Below, in pieces: positions 51,891 to 63,824 of a stretch of 64,000 nucleotides of DNA (within the stretch, counting starts at the first letter, position 1; every line of letters begins with the position of its first letter). Position numbers and translations under genes: made by a program. The stretch is from Polyangium fumosum (GTDB taxonomy: Bacteria; Myxococcota_A; Polyangia; Polyangiales; Polyangiaceae). A model generated the notes under the pieces. It saw only the letters and a program-made list of their open reading frames with translations, had not been told where the DNA came from and searched no databases. Location: positions 186,001-250,000 of the forward strand of contig NZ_SSMQ01000006.1 in NCBI RefSeq assembly GCF_005144585.1, written 5' to 3'.

Positions 51891-52438
51891 CGCATCGCCC
51901 CTTCGGCTTGCGCTTGCTTCGGCGCGGCCGGTTTCGGCTGGTTCCCTGCGGCGAGCGCCGGGAAATCGACCTGCAACGTCACGCCGCCCTCCGTCTCGAC
52001 GAGCTTGTAGCTCGGCGTGCTCGGCTGCTTGAGCTCGATCACGAGATCCACGTCGCCGTCATCGAGCTCGGCGAGCCGCACGCGACCCACGGGCGTCGGG
52101 AAAAACATCGTCTCCAGCGGCAAGCGATTCGTCCGCGTGGGCACCACGACGCCCTTCATGCGGTACGCGATCCGCCCTTCGGCCTTGTGCTCGGTGATGT
52201 CGACCTTCTGGCTGATCTCGACCGACACGCGGCTCACGCCGCCCGCGAGGAGCTGAAACCCCGGCGAGTTCGCGACGGGCGCCTTCGGATCCCGCTTCTT
52301 CGCCTTCTTCGCCTTCCGGGCCTTCTTCACGGGCGCCTGGGCGGCGGCAGGAGGCGCGGGCTTCGGGGGCGACGCCTCGGCCCAGGCGAACGAGCCGATC
52401 AAAAGGCCGGCGAGCGCGAACGGGAGCGAGCGGCGCAT
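51887..52438 (-). CDS. Secreted AMIN-like domain protein
   Basis: 183 residues with a signal peptide ending AWA-EAS, a Lys/Ala-rich spacer (KKARKAKKAKKRDPKAP) and an AMIN-like beta sandwich (GVSRVSVEISQKVDITEHKAEGRIAYRMKG ... VDLVIELKQPSTPSYKLVETEGGVTLQVDFP). AMIN domains localise envelope proteins to the periplasmic face or peptidoglycan. It is the first gene of the envelope operon. Its stop overlaps the CTG start of the OstA/LptD-like gene by 4 bp. No enzymatic domain follows. Confidence 0.75.
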   Translation of the reverse strand: MRRSLPFALAGLLIGSFAWAEASPPKPAPPAAAQAPVKKARKAKKAKKRDPKAPVANSPGFQLLAGGVSRVSVEISQKVDITEHKAEGRIAYRMKGVVVPTRTNRLPLETMFFPTPVGRVRLAELDDGDVDLVIELKQPSTPSYKLVETEGGVTLQVDFPALAAGNQPKPAAPKQAQAEGAMR

Positions 52439-52751
52439 CCGGCGATTGGAACATGGTCCCGCACCGGGAGCTAGTTTCCCGTCGGGTCAGCGGGAGGACG
52501 AAGCCGAGCGCGACCGGAATGCGAGCCTGAGCGCAGGTCCCCGGGGGTGGAAATTCATTTGGTCCACAAATGATGTCGGCTCGATTCCGACCCTCTCGAA
52601 CTTCCGCGGGGTGACCCACCTTCGGTCTCCGCGAGGGGCGCGGGCCCTGGCCGCCCCGGCGCCGGGGGACGCGCCCGGATCGAAACTTTACGCTTGAGGG
52701 AAAGGCCTCTTGTTTGGTCCAATGCGCGCCGAAGCAAGGAGCGCAGGGTCG
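52439..52751. other. Divergent intergenic region with a repeated TTTGGTCCA motif
   Basis: 313 bp between the envelope operon and the PEGA gene. It contains the hairpin TCATTTG-GTCCA-CAAATGA around 52554-52573. The nonamer TTTGGTCCA occurs here and again about 155 bp further on, just before the PEGA gene; these could be regulator sites. A T-arm-like sequence at 52575-52591 was considered and rejected as a tRNA. No promoter can be assigned with confidence. Confidence 0.35.
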
Positions 52752-53873
52752 ATGACGATGCGACGAGGGCGATGGTGGGCAGCAGGCCTGCTCGTGACGG
52801 GCATTTGGACCAGCACGCCCGCCGCGTGGGCGCAGGGCGCCCCGGGCAAACCGGCGACGCCGGACAAAGGCGCCGCGGCGCCCGCGACCCCGACGCCGGC
52901 CCCGTCGCCGGCGGACGCCGACAAGGAGTCGGTGCGCCTGTTCGAGGACGCGAAGAAGGCGCACAAGGCCTTCCAGTGGGACAAGGCGCGGGACGCGGCG
53001 CTCGCCGCGTTCAAGCTGAAGCCCGATCCCGCCTACGGCCTGATCCTCGGCCAGTCGGAGCTGCAGACGGGCAAGCCGCGCGACGCGGCCGAGCACCTCG
53101 AGCTTTTCGTGCGCGAGGCGAAGTCGGCGACGTCGATCGAGAAGCAGGCGGCGCAGAAGCTGCTCGACGAGGCGAAGGGCAAGCTCGGGACGCTCGTCAT
53201 CCACGCGAACGTCGAGGGTGCGGACGTGGTCGTCGACGGGCGCGCGGTGGGCCGCACGCCGCTCGCGGCGCCGGTCTTCGTCGATCCGGGCAGCCACGAG
53301 ATCGAGGTGAAGAAGTTCGGCTTCGACCCGGGCAAGGAGCTGCTCGCGGTGGCGCCGGCGACCGAGAGCGAGATGGAGTTCGCGCTGGCGCCGCTGGCCG
53401 CCGAGCCGGACAAGCCGGAGCCGGAGAAGAAGCCGAAAGAGGAGCCGAAGCCGCCGCCCCTGCCCTCGCCGAAGTGGCGCACGTACGGGATGATCGGCGG
53501 CGCGGGGCTGACGGTGATCGGGCTCGGGCTCGGCGTGGGTCTGACGATGATGGCGAACAGCAAGAGTGACGAGGCGGATCAGCAGCTCATGATCCTGCGG
53601 CAGACCACGCCGACGACGTCGGGCCTGTGCGGCGCGGGCGGGTTCGTCCCGAATGCGGCGGGATGCGCGAAGCTGAAGGACACGCTCTCGTCGCAGGACG
53701 CGGCCGCAAACGGCGCGATCGCGGGGTACGTGATTGGCGGCGTGGCGGCGATCGGCACGCTGGGGTTGTTTTTGCTGCCGCGCACGCCACTCGGCCGGAA
53801 GCTGATGGGTGTGAACGTCGTCCCGGTCCTCGGCGCAGGCCAGACGGGCGGCATGGTGGTCGGCTCGTTCTGA
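52752..53873 (+). CDS. PEGA-domain secreted/membrane protein
   Basis: 373 residues. Signal peptide (GRWWAAGLLVTGIWTSTPAAWA), a TPR-like helical part (SVRLFEDAKKAHKAFQWDKARDAALAAF ... GKPRDAAEHLELF), and a PEGA domain at about 146-190 (GTLVIHANVEGADVVVDGRAVGRTPL). A Pro/Lys linker leads to two hydrophobic segments (GGAGLTVIGLGLGVGLTMM and GAIAGYVIGGVAAIGTLGLFLLP). A common myxobacterial layout. The ATG at 52752, with AAGGAG upstream, is used. It is first of a probable three-gene operon with two Cys-rich lipoproteins. Confidence 0.83.
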   Translation: MTMRRGRWWAAGLLVTGIWTSTPAAWAQGAPGKPATPDKGAAAPATPTPAPSPADADKESVRLFEDAKKAHKAFQWDKARDAALAAFKLKPDPAYGLILGQSELQTGKPRDAAEHLELFVREAKSATSIEKQAAQKLLDEAKGKLGTLVIHANVEGADVVVDGRAVGRTPLAAPVFVDPGSHEIEVKKFGFDPGKELLAVAPATESEMEFALAPLAAEPDKPEPEKKPKEEPKPPPLPSPKWRTYGMIGGAGLTVIGLGLGVGLTMMANSKSDEADQQLMILRQTTPTTSGLCGAGGFVPNAAGCAKLKDTLSSQDAAANGAIAGYVIGGVAAIGTLGLFLLPRTPLGRKLMGVNVVPVLGAGQTGGMVVGSF

Positions 53874-53892
53874 GGGAATGGAGGACCGGGAC

Positions 53893-55014
53893 ATGCGGCG
53901 AACGAATCGCGCGACGTGGATTTTGCTCGTGCCCATGGCGGTGCTCGGCCTGATGCAGGGCCCAGGCTGCTCGAACGAGGCGGAGGACATCGACCGCAAC
54001 GGCGAGAACACGGCGTTGAAGGGCGAGTGCAAGCTGGCGGCGGACGACGGCGACCCGTGCACGGTGGAGGGCTGCGAGGGCCAACCGAACGCGCACGTGA
54101 AGGTGGCGGGCCTGCCCTGCGGGACGAACAACGCGTTGAAATGCAACGCGAACGGCCAATGCACCGGGTGCACGAGCCCGGATCAATGCGGAGAATCGAC
54201 GGACTGCGCGCCGTACGCGTGCAACAGCGGCGTCTGCACCCTGACGTTCACGCCGTCGGGCACGCCGGTGCCTGCGCAGGTGCCTGGCGATTGCCAGCAG
54301 ATCCAATGCGACGGCAACGGCGAGGAGACGACGGCGAACGACAACAGCGACGTGCCGTCGACGGCGTGTCAGCTCTCGTCGTGCGTGGGCGGGACGCCGA
54401 TGAGCATGCCGGCGGCGCAGGGGACGCCTTGCAGCGTGGGGAACGGGAAGAGCTGCGACGGCGAGGGGAATTGCGTCGAGTGCAATACGGATGCGGATTG
54501 TGGGCAGAACGGCATCTTCTGCGACGTCAAGTCGAATACATGCTTCCGCTGCACCGATGGGATCAAGAACGGGGACGAGACGGATATCGATTGCGGCGGG
54601 ATCCGGTGCGGAAAGTGTGCATTGGGATTGGGCTGCGGGATTGCGGGCGATTGCATCTCGAATTTTTGTGCGGATGAGGTCTGCTGCAGTTCTGCGTGTT
54701 CCGTCGCCTGTTTCGCGTGCGACATTCCCGGTTCCGCGGGCGAATGCACAGCAATCGACAAATACGGCGAGGACTTTTCCTACGGCATGGGGATGTCGTG
54801 CTTGAACTCCAACGGCCAAGCTTGCAGCGCCGGCGCGGCTTGCCTCCAAGCACTTGGAACGTCGTGCATGGGTCCTGACAACTGCGCAAGCCTCCGATGC
54901 GCCGACCCGGATGGAAACGGGCAAAAGACCTGTGTCAAAGCCCCTGGAGACACCTGCGCACAGAATGTCGAATGCGCGAGCAACAATTGCTCGAACGGAA
55001 TGTGCGCCCCGTAA
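53893..55014 (+). CDS. Cys-rich lipoprotein 1
   Basis: 373 residues. The signal peptide ends GPGC, and the mature part is very Cys-rich (over 30 Cys) with repeats such as CNANGQCTGCTSPDQC and NGDETDIDCGGIRCGKC. GGAGGA lies 7 bp before the ATG at 53893. It is 19 bp after the PEGA gene and 30 bp before a paralogue with the same order of segments (GTPCSVGNGKSCDGEGNCVEC, YGEDFSYGMGMSC, DPDGNGQKTCVKAPGD). Extracellular, disulfide-stabilised, function unknown. Confidence 0.82.
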   Translation: MRRTNRATWILLVPMAVLGLMQGPGCSNEAEDIDRNGENTALKGECKLAADDGDPCTVEGCEGQPNAHVKVAGLPCGTNNALKCNANGQCTGCTSPDQCGESTDCAPYACNSGVCTLTFTPSGTPVPAQVPGDCQQIQCDGNGEETTANDNSDVPSTACQLSSCVGGTPMSMPAAQGTPCSVGNGKSCDGEGNCVECNTDADCGQNGIFCDVKSNTCFRCTDGIKNGDETDIDCGGIRCGKCALGLGCGIAGDCISNFCADEVCCSSACSVACFACDIPGSAGECTAIDKYGEDFSYGMGMSCLNSNGQACSAGAACLQALGTSCMGPDNCASLRCADPDGNGQKTCVKAPGDTCAQNVECASNNCSNGMCAP

Positions 55015-55044
55015 AATAAACGACGCCCCTGGAGGGTCCCACCC

Positions 55045-56073
55045 ATGTACCCCATCCGGATCCCGCTGGCCCTTCTCCTCGCCGGCACGATCGTCGGATG
55101 CAGCGTCGCTCTCAGCCTCGACGACTACGAGAAGGTCTGCGACGACGCTGATTGTCGTACGTGCGCCAGTGCCGCAGACTGCGGCGCCCCCCCACTGTGC
55201 ACTGTCTGGACGTGTGAAGCGAACGTCTGCCAGCAACGTCCGGCAGCGCCGCGGAGCCCCTGCCCGCTTGGCGTCTGCGACGGCGACGGCGCGTGTGTGG
55301 GTTGCATCAACGCCGACGACTGTGGCGAATCAACCGAGTGCGGGCAGTGGATCTGCGGCGCTCGGATTTGCACCCGTACGTTCACGGCTGCCGGGACACC
55401 TCTGTCGATGCAGCCCAACGACTGCCAGACCTCGCAGTGTGACGGCAAGGGCAACACTTCCACGGTGTTCGACCTTCAAGGCACCGCGTGCGCGACGAAC
55501 GGCGGCAAAGTCTGCGATGGGACAGGTTCATGCGTCGAGTGTAGGTCGAATGCAGATTGCACGGCGCCCGGCAGTTTCTGTGACGTCCCATCACAGACGT
55601 GCTTTCGCTGCAACGACAGCCAAAAGAACGGCGACGAGACGGACACCGATTGCGGGGGGCAGTACTGCGCTCAGTGCGCGCCAGGGAAAGCCTGCACCAA
55701 AGGCGGCGACTGCGTCTCGAACTTCTGCGTCGACGGCGTCTGCTGCAACAGCTCCTGCACCGAGCCCTGCAAGGCATGCAACCTCATTGGCAGCGTGGGC
55801 TTGTGTGACGCGATTCCGAAGTACGGGGAAGATCTCTCCTACGGCAACGGGCAAACCTGCCTCCACGCGAACAACCTTGCATGCACGGGGTTGGGAAGTT
55901 GTGAGAGCACGCTGGGGTCACCTTGCGTCGTCAACGGCGACTGTGCGAGCATTCACTGCGCGGATCCCGACGAAAACGGCCAGAAGACCTGCGTCAAAGG
56001 TCCCGGCGACCCCTGCATTCAACCCACAGAATGTTACAACAACATGTGCGCCAGCGGAATTTGTCCGCCCTGA
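55045..56073 (+). CDS. Cys-rich lipoprotein 2 (paralogue of the preceding gene)
   Basis: 342 residues. The lipoprotein signal ends LAGTIVGC. The same segments as lipoprotein 1 occur in the same order: ADDCGESTECGQWIC, CDGTGSCVECRSNADC, NGDETDTDCGGQYC, YGEDLSYGNGQTC and DPDENGQKTCVKGPGD. GGAGG lies 9 bp before the ATG. A tandem duplication is the simplest origin. Its stop abuts the stop of the convergent lipase-like gene with no gap. Confidence 0.82.
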   Translation: MYPIRIPLALLLAGTIVGCSVALSLDDYEKVCDDADCRTCASAADCGAPPLCTVWTCEANVCQQRPAAPRSPCPLGVCDGDGACVGCINADDCGESTECGQWICGARICTRTFTAAGTPLSMQPNDCQTSQCDGKGNTSTVFDLQGTACATNGGKVCDGTGSCVECRSNADCTAPGSFCDVPSQTCFRCNDSQKNGDETDTDCGGQYCAQCAPGKACTKGGDCVSNFCVDGVCCNSSCTEPCKACNLIGSVGLCDAIPKYGEDLSYGNGQTCLHANNLACTGLGSCESTLGSPCVVNGDCASIHCADPDENGQKTCVKGPGDPCIQPTECYNNMCASGICPP

Positions 56074-58056
56074 TCACTCCGGATCACACGCCCCCTCGCA
56101 GAACGCCTTGATCACCCCCGTCCGGAAAAACTCATGGCTCTGCGAATAAGCCGCATCGAGCCCCCGCACCTTCCCGTGGGGATCCTCATCCCCCTTCGGC
56201 GGCGTATTCGTCTTCGGCGCCTCGGGCAAACCGAAATCGTACTCCACGATCGCCGCCCCTGACAGCGGCGCGGGTGCCTCGTCCACGCCCCAGATCGTCC
56301 GGTTCACCGGCGTGAGGTTCTTCGCGCCCACCGCCCGCGCCAGGATGTGCGCGCCGAGCGGCGTCACCTGGTAGTCTCCGATCGCCACGTGAATCAAGAG
56401 ATCATGCGCAGGCGTCCCCGGCAGCATGTTTTCGCGGATGTACGGCGCGTATCCGCTCGGCTCCGTCCGATCCCACAACATCTGCATCAGCCCCTCCACG
56501 AGTTGGATGTTCCGGCCCGTCCCGTAGGCGCCCTTCAGGAACAGGAAAAACGGCGCGAAATCGGTGCTCCGATCCAGGAGCATCGTGTAGGGCATTCCCG
56601 GCACGCTCAGGAGCCCACGCGTCACGTCCGTCGAGAGCGCCATGTACGTCGTCCCGAAGATCCCGCCCTGGCTGTCGCCCCGATAGAATCGCTGCGTCGG
56701 GTCGATCACGCTCTCGCCGTTCACCTGCAGGAGCGGCTCGTTCACGAAACGACCCGACATCATTCGCATCGCCAGCAGGCTGTTCAGGATGCCCTGATGC
56801 TGCCGGTCCACGCTCTTCCGGAAGCCCCCTGCGTCCGTCACCAGCGCGTCCGTGATGCTCGGCACGTCCTCGCTGGCCATACCCACGAGATCCACGGAGA
56901 AAGCCACGTAACCGTGCCGATTCGCGAGCTCCCCGAGGTATCCGTCGCCCCCCTCGAACTTCGAGCCGAGCAGGCCGTGCCCATTCTGGATCAGCGCGAG
57001 CTTTTGCCCCTGCTTCGCCGCGTGCGGCACGTGCACCACGAATTCGTATTCGGCAAAGCCGTTCTGCTTCGGCAAACCATCGTCCCCCCGCACGAGCGAC
57101 GACCCCGGCCCCGGCGCCTCCAGGTAAAGCGGCACCGTCATCATGCCCACGAGCCGCTTCCAGATGCGCGGGTTTTCCGCCTCCGTGAACTCCTCCGTGC
57201 TCGTCAGCTTATACTCCGGCCCCTCCGCGCCCACCTTCATGAGCGCGTCGTCCCGCATCGCCACGAGCGCGGCCGTGTTGTTCTCGCGGCTCGCCGTGGT
57301 GAAATCCCACGCGATCTGAAGATCCTTTCGCGAGATCCCCGCTTTCTCCAGCCGCGCGAAGATATCGTCGTATAGCCCGCGCCGCGCATCGACCGAGGGA
57401 TCACACGACGCCGCCCCGTCCCGGAGCGCCTGAAACGCCGGCGACGCTGCGATCGGCTTGCCGCTCGTGTCCACCACGTTTCGAATCGCCACGATGTACC
57501 GCCGCGCGTCCGCGAGGCGCACGACCGGCCGCACCAGGAATGCTCGCTCCTCGTCCGCCTCCGCCACGAGGCTCCGATCGAGCTCCGAGAAATGCGGCAC
57601 CCGCTCGCCCGTCTCCGCATCCAGGATCACGGTCGGCGACGCGTCCGAAAGCGAGAGCTCGATCGAATCCTGCGTCGGCAATCCCGTGATCGTCGCGCCA
57701 GGCAGGTGCGTCAGCGCCGGTTGCCCCGGGGAAAACCCGTCGCTCGACGCCCACCATTCTGGATCCATCGGCCCGCGGCCCGCCGCGACCGGGAGCGTCG
57801 CCGCCCCGAACGCCACGCGTTTTCCCGTCGGTTTGCTCGTTTCGTCCGTGAGCCACACGTTCGAGGGGAACGGATAACCACATTGCGTCGGGACGAGCGG
57901 ATCACAATCGGCCCCGAGCAGCTTCGGCGCGCCCGCGGGCGGCGTGACGGTCTCACAAACGAGCGGATCCTCGGCGTTCGAGGAACATGCGGCCGAGCCG
58001 AGCCCGAGGCCCACGCCGATCACGGCCCGGACGAGGAAGGAGAGCGAGCGCTTCAT
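56074..58056 (-). CDS. Lipoprotein of the alpha/beta-hydrolase (lipase-like) fold
   Basis: 660 residues. The lipoprotein signal ends GSAAC. The body has FVVHVPHAAKQGQKLALIQNGHGLLG, GYVAFSVDLVGMASED and the nucleophile elbow FYRGDSQGGIFG with S462, so the hydrolase fold is clear. A downstream histidine candidate is in HVAIGDYQVTPLGAHILA. The N-terminal about 300 residues resemble the extension of bacterial virulence-factor-lipase-like proteins. Substrate unknown; probably an outer-membrane or surface esterase. It is convergent with lipoprotein 2. Confidence 0.8.
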   Translation of the reverse strand: MKRSLSFLVRAVIGVGLGLGSAACSSNAEDPLVCETVTPPAGAPKLLGADCDPLVPTQCGYPFPSNVWLTDETSKPTGKRVAFGAATLPVAAGRGPMDPEWWASSDGFSPGQPALTHLPGATITGLPTQDSIELSLSDASPTVILDAETGERVPHFSELDRSLVAEADEERAFLVRPVVRLADARRYIVAIRNVVDTSGKPIAASPAFQALRDGAASCDPSVDARRGLYDDIFARLEKAGISRKDLQIAWDFTTASRENNTAALVAMRDDALMKVGAEGPEYKLTSTEEFTEAENPRIWKRLVGMMTVPLYLEAPGPGSSLVRGDDGLPKQNGFAEYEFVVHVPHAAKQGQKLALIQNGHGLLGSKFEGGDGYLGELANRHGYVAFSVDLVGMASEDVPSITDALVTDAGGFRKSVDRQHQGILNSLLAMRMMSGRFVNEPLLQVNGESVIDPTQRFYRGDSQGGIFGTTYMALSTDVTRGLLSVPGMPYTMLLDRSTDFAPFFLFLKGAYGTGRNIQLVEGLMQMLWDRTEPSGYAPYIRENMLPGTPAHDLLIHVAIGDYQVTPLGAHILARAVGAKNLTPVNRTIWGVDEAPAPLSGAAIVEYDFGLPEAPKTNTPPKGDEDPHGKVRGLDAAYSQSHEFFRTGVIKAFCEGACDPE

Positions 58057-58160
58057 CGGCCCTACTCTATCAGGAAATCACGGCGTCTCGGCATTTCCTC
58101 GGCGCCCGCCCTGCGGAGGGCCGTGCCTTCCGTGCGCTCTTCCTGTAGAATTGTCGTATC

Positions 58161-58481
58161 ATGAAGGAAAAGGAGCCGCCCGTCCCCAAAGAGCGCGCCG
58201 AGACCACGCGGCAGGCGCTCCTCGAAGCATTACGATCCGGGCGATCCACGGCGCGCGCGCTCTCCGTCACGCTCGGGCTGCGCGAGAAAGACGTGCTCGC
58301 CCACCTCGAACACGTCGCCCGCTCGCTCGCCGGGCAGGGCAGCGCCCTCGGCGTGAGCCCCGCGACCTGCCTCGGCTGTGGGTATGTCTTCGAGGATCGA
58401 CGCGCGTTCGGGCGCCCGAGCCGCTGCCCCCGTTGCAAAGGCGAGCGAATCGAAGCGCCCAAATTTTTCGTCGAGCCCTGA
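58161..58481 (+). CDS. HTH/zinc-ribbon transcriptional regulator
   Basis: 106 residues. N-terminal winged-helix segment (TTRQALLEALRSGRSTARALSVTLGLREKDVLAHLEHV) and a C-terminal zinc ribbon with CLGCGYVF and CPRCKG. This is the plan of small predicted regulators with HTH and Zn ribbon found in archaea and bacteria. The short gap of 104 bp to the divergent lipoprotein gene may contain its target. It ends one base before the stop of the convergent fusion gene. Confidence 0.8.
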   Translation: MKEKEPPVPKERAETTRQALLEALRSGRSTARALSVTLGLREKDVLAHLEHVARSLAGQGSALGVSPATCLGCGYVFEDRRAFGRPSRCPRCKGERIEAPKFFVEP

Positions 58482-58482
58482 A

Positions 58483-61815
<3,333 letters not shown>

Positions 61816-61821
61816 GGCGGT

Positions 61822-62631
61822 TCACATCTCGAATGTGAGACCCACGGTCCAGGTCGAGGTGCCGACCTTCATCTGATTCGCGCCGAGGCCGAGGTTGTGG
61901 TTCGTCCACTCGCCGAAGATGTGCACATGGTTGATCCCCGACTCTTGATCGAGCGCGGCCATGGAGCGGCGTCCGAGCCAATCGAGCGCGAGCATGCCGC
62001 CGACCGCCCAGTGCACGCCGTAGCTCAATCCGATGCCCTTGATCGCGTCGTCGTCGGTCCCGACCTCAGCCGTCTCCTCGCCGACGTCGACCCACCAGAG
62101 GCCCGTGCCGAAGCCGATCTTGCCATAAGGAATGAGCGGGATCCCCGTGCGGCGAAAGAGCTCGTCGAGGCGGAGCACGGCCGAGACGTGCATCGGGAGG
62201 ATGGTGAGCGAGGTCTCGCCGACGCGCCGATCGTCGTAATAATAGGCGCCATCGGCCGCGTCGTACGTCCCCTCGCGGAACGCCTTGCCCGTCGCGGAGG
62301 TGTAGCCGAGGCCGACCCCGGGGCCGAGGGATCCGACGAAGGGAATGCGCAGCGCTTGCCAATCGAACTCGGCGCCGAAATGGAACCGGCCCTTGTCGCC
62401 GAAGAACTTGCTGTATGGGCCGGTGCCGCCGAACTCCTCGTCGACGGCCGGATAATACAGGCCGAAGCGGATCTCGAGGGCGAACCGCTGGGGGCTGCCT
62501 TGCTGCACGCTGCCGCGTTCGCTTTGCCGCCAGTTCGAATCGCGGATCCGCCTCGTTTGCGCCTCCGCGCCCTCGGCCGCGAAGAGCGCCGCGATCCCGA
62601 CGAGCGCCGATACGAGCATCCTTGTCCGCAT
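61822..62631 (-). CDS. Outer-membrane beta-barrel protein (MXAN_2562-like)
   Basis: 269 residues. Signal peptide ending AEGAEA-QTR. The mature chain has alternating aromatic/hydrophobic strands (RFALEIRFGLYYPAVDEEFGG, RFHFGAEFDWQALRIPF, SYGVHWAVGGMLALDWL) and ends in the short strand WTVGLTFEM with Phe near the C-terminus, suiting BAM recognition. About 10-12 strands are plausible. Its ATG overlaps the upstream stop by one base (TGATG), so it is coupled to the surface protein gene. Confidence 0.8.
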   Translation of the reverse strand: MRTRMLVSALVGIAALFAAEGAEAQTRRIRDSNWRQSERGSVQQGSPQRFALEIRFGLYYPAVDEEFGGTGPYSKFFGDKGRFHFGAEFDWQALRIPFVGSLGPGVGLGYTSATGKAFREGTYDAADGAYYYDDRRVGETSLTILPMHVSAVLRLDELFRRTGIPLIPYGKIGFGTGLWWVDVGEETAEVGTDDDAIKGIGLSYGVHWAVGGMLALDWLGRRSMAALDQESGINHVHIFGEWTNHNLGLGANQMKVGTSTWTVGLTFEM

Positions 62632-63824
62632 CACGACGCCCCCTCGTTCCCCGCGCTGCGCCCGCGTCTCTCCGTTCGCCTGCACCGACGCAGCCCGAGC
62701 GCGACCGCGCAGGCGGCGAGCGCACCGCCGAAGAGCCCCGCGGTTCGGGACGCAGGCAACGCCGAGACGGAGCACAAGCCGCCGCCCGTGCCGCCGAGAT
62801 CACGGTAGACCTCGAAGAAATCGTCGACCGGAATGGGCGCCACGCATTGCACGTCCGACAGCGGCCCGACATTGCCGCGCGTATCCGTCGCCGCCACGGC
62901 GATCGCGTATTCGACGCCATTCTCCAGATCCTTGACGATATTCGATTCGCTGCAAGGCTCCCACGCGGGATCGGGGCGCTGCCCCGCCACGAACGGGCTC
63001 GTGCACGTCGCGCCGCCGCTCCCGCCTGCGCCACCGCTCCCGCCTGCGCCACCGCTCCCGCCCGCGCCGCCGCTCCCGCCTGCGCCACCGCTGCCGGTCT
63101 CCCCTCCAGGGATGAGGACGTTTCCTTTGGCGCAGTACACGGCAACGCCCGCGTAATCGGTGTCCAAGGGGCGCTTGTACACGACTTCAAAACTCCCGTC
63201 GCCCTGCGTCACGGACACCTCCGTGGGCATGCCGGGCCCCCAGAGGTCGAGCTTCGAGCTCGTCCATTTCACGTTGCTGACCACGGATCCGCTGCCGAAG
63301 AGCATGAAAAACACCGTGATCGCCTTCTCCGCCCCCGTGACGTTTTTCTCTGCGCACGCCTTGACGTCGGGGTCCGGATCGACGGCCACCATGTCCCCCG
63401 CCGTCATCACGACCTGCCCCGTGTTGTTCACCGGGTTCGCCTGCGGGATCTCCGATGGATTGAGCTTGAAGCATTGCGCCGTGGGGCCCGTCCGTTGCAT
63501 CGGATCCGTGCAATCGATCCCCGCCGTCGTCGTCCCCCATACCTCGAACGAATACGAGCTCGTGAACCCCGTGAACGTGAGGTTGAAGGTGAAGGTCTCG
63601 TCGGGGTTCAGGCACTCCTCTCGGTTGATGTCCCACTGGGTCGTGAGGCGTAGCGACGCGGGGCTCCGGATGACCGGCTGCTGCGTCTGGAGCGCCACTG
63701 TCTGCGCCTCCGCCGCGCCGCTCGTCAGCCACCCCGCCGCGACCCATAACGCCGTCCATGCGCCTCGCAACACGCGCCGCCTCCCGAACGAAGGTCCCCG
63801 AAGACCCGACGAACCTGTATCCAT
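62631..63824 (-). CDS. Surface protein with MYXO-CTERM-like anchor
   Basis: 397 residues. The basic N-terminus with RRRVLRGAWTALWVAAGW looks like a signal peptide, possibly Tat-like because of the Arg cluster. The body has Ig-like or fibronectin-like strands (FTFNLTFTGFTSSYSFEVWGTT, VEYAIAVAATDTRGNVGPLSDVQC) interrupted by a (GGSGGA)n linker of about 25 residues. The C-terminus GGGLCSVSA, a hydrophobic helix and RRCRRTERRGR form a MYXO-CTERM-type tail. The ATG at 63824 is preferred to an upstream frame extension without signal character. It is co-transcribed with the barrel gene. Confidence 0.75.
   Translation of the reverse strand: MDTGSSGLRGPSFGRRRVLRGAWTALWVAAGWLTSGAAEAQTVALQTQQPVIRSPASLRLTTQWDINREECLNPDETFTFNLTFTGFTSSYSFEVWGTTTAGIDCTDPMQRTGPTAQCFKLNPSEIPQANPVNNTGQVVMTAGDMVAVDPDPDVKACAEKNVTGAEKAITVFFMLFGSGSVVSNVKWTSSKLDLWGPGMPTEVSVTQGDGSFEVVYKRPLDTDYAGVAVYCAKGNVLIPGGETGSGGAGGSGGAGGSGGAGGSGGAGGSGGATCTSPFVAGQRPDPAWEPCSESNIVKDLENGVEYAIAVAATDTRGNVGPLSDVQCVAPIPVDDFFEVYRDLGGTGGGLCSVSALPASRTAGLFGGALAACAVALGLRRCRRTERRGRSAGNEGAS

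Noticed and set aside
52491-52599. tRNA-like sequence: acceptor-like CGGGAGG/CCTCTCG and a T-arm-like GTCGG-CTCGATT-CCGAC
   Set aside because: The span is 109 nt, there is no D arm or proper anticodon stem, and the T loop begins with C. Probably chance pairing in GC-rich DNA.
63013-63091. Tandem repeat of about 15-18 bp
   Set aside because: It encodes the in-frame (GGSGGA)n linker of the surface protein, so it is ordinary coding low complexity.
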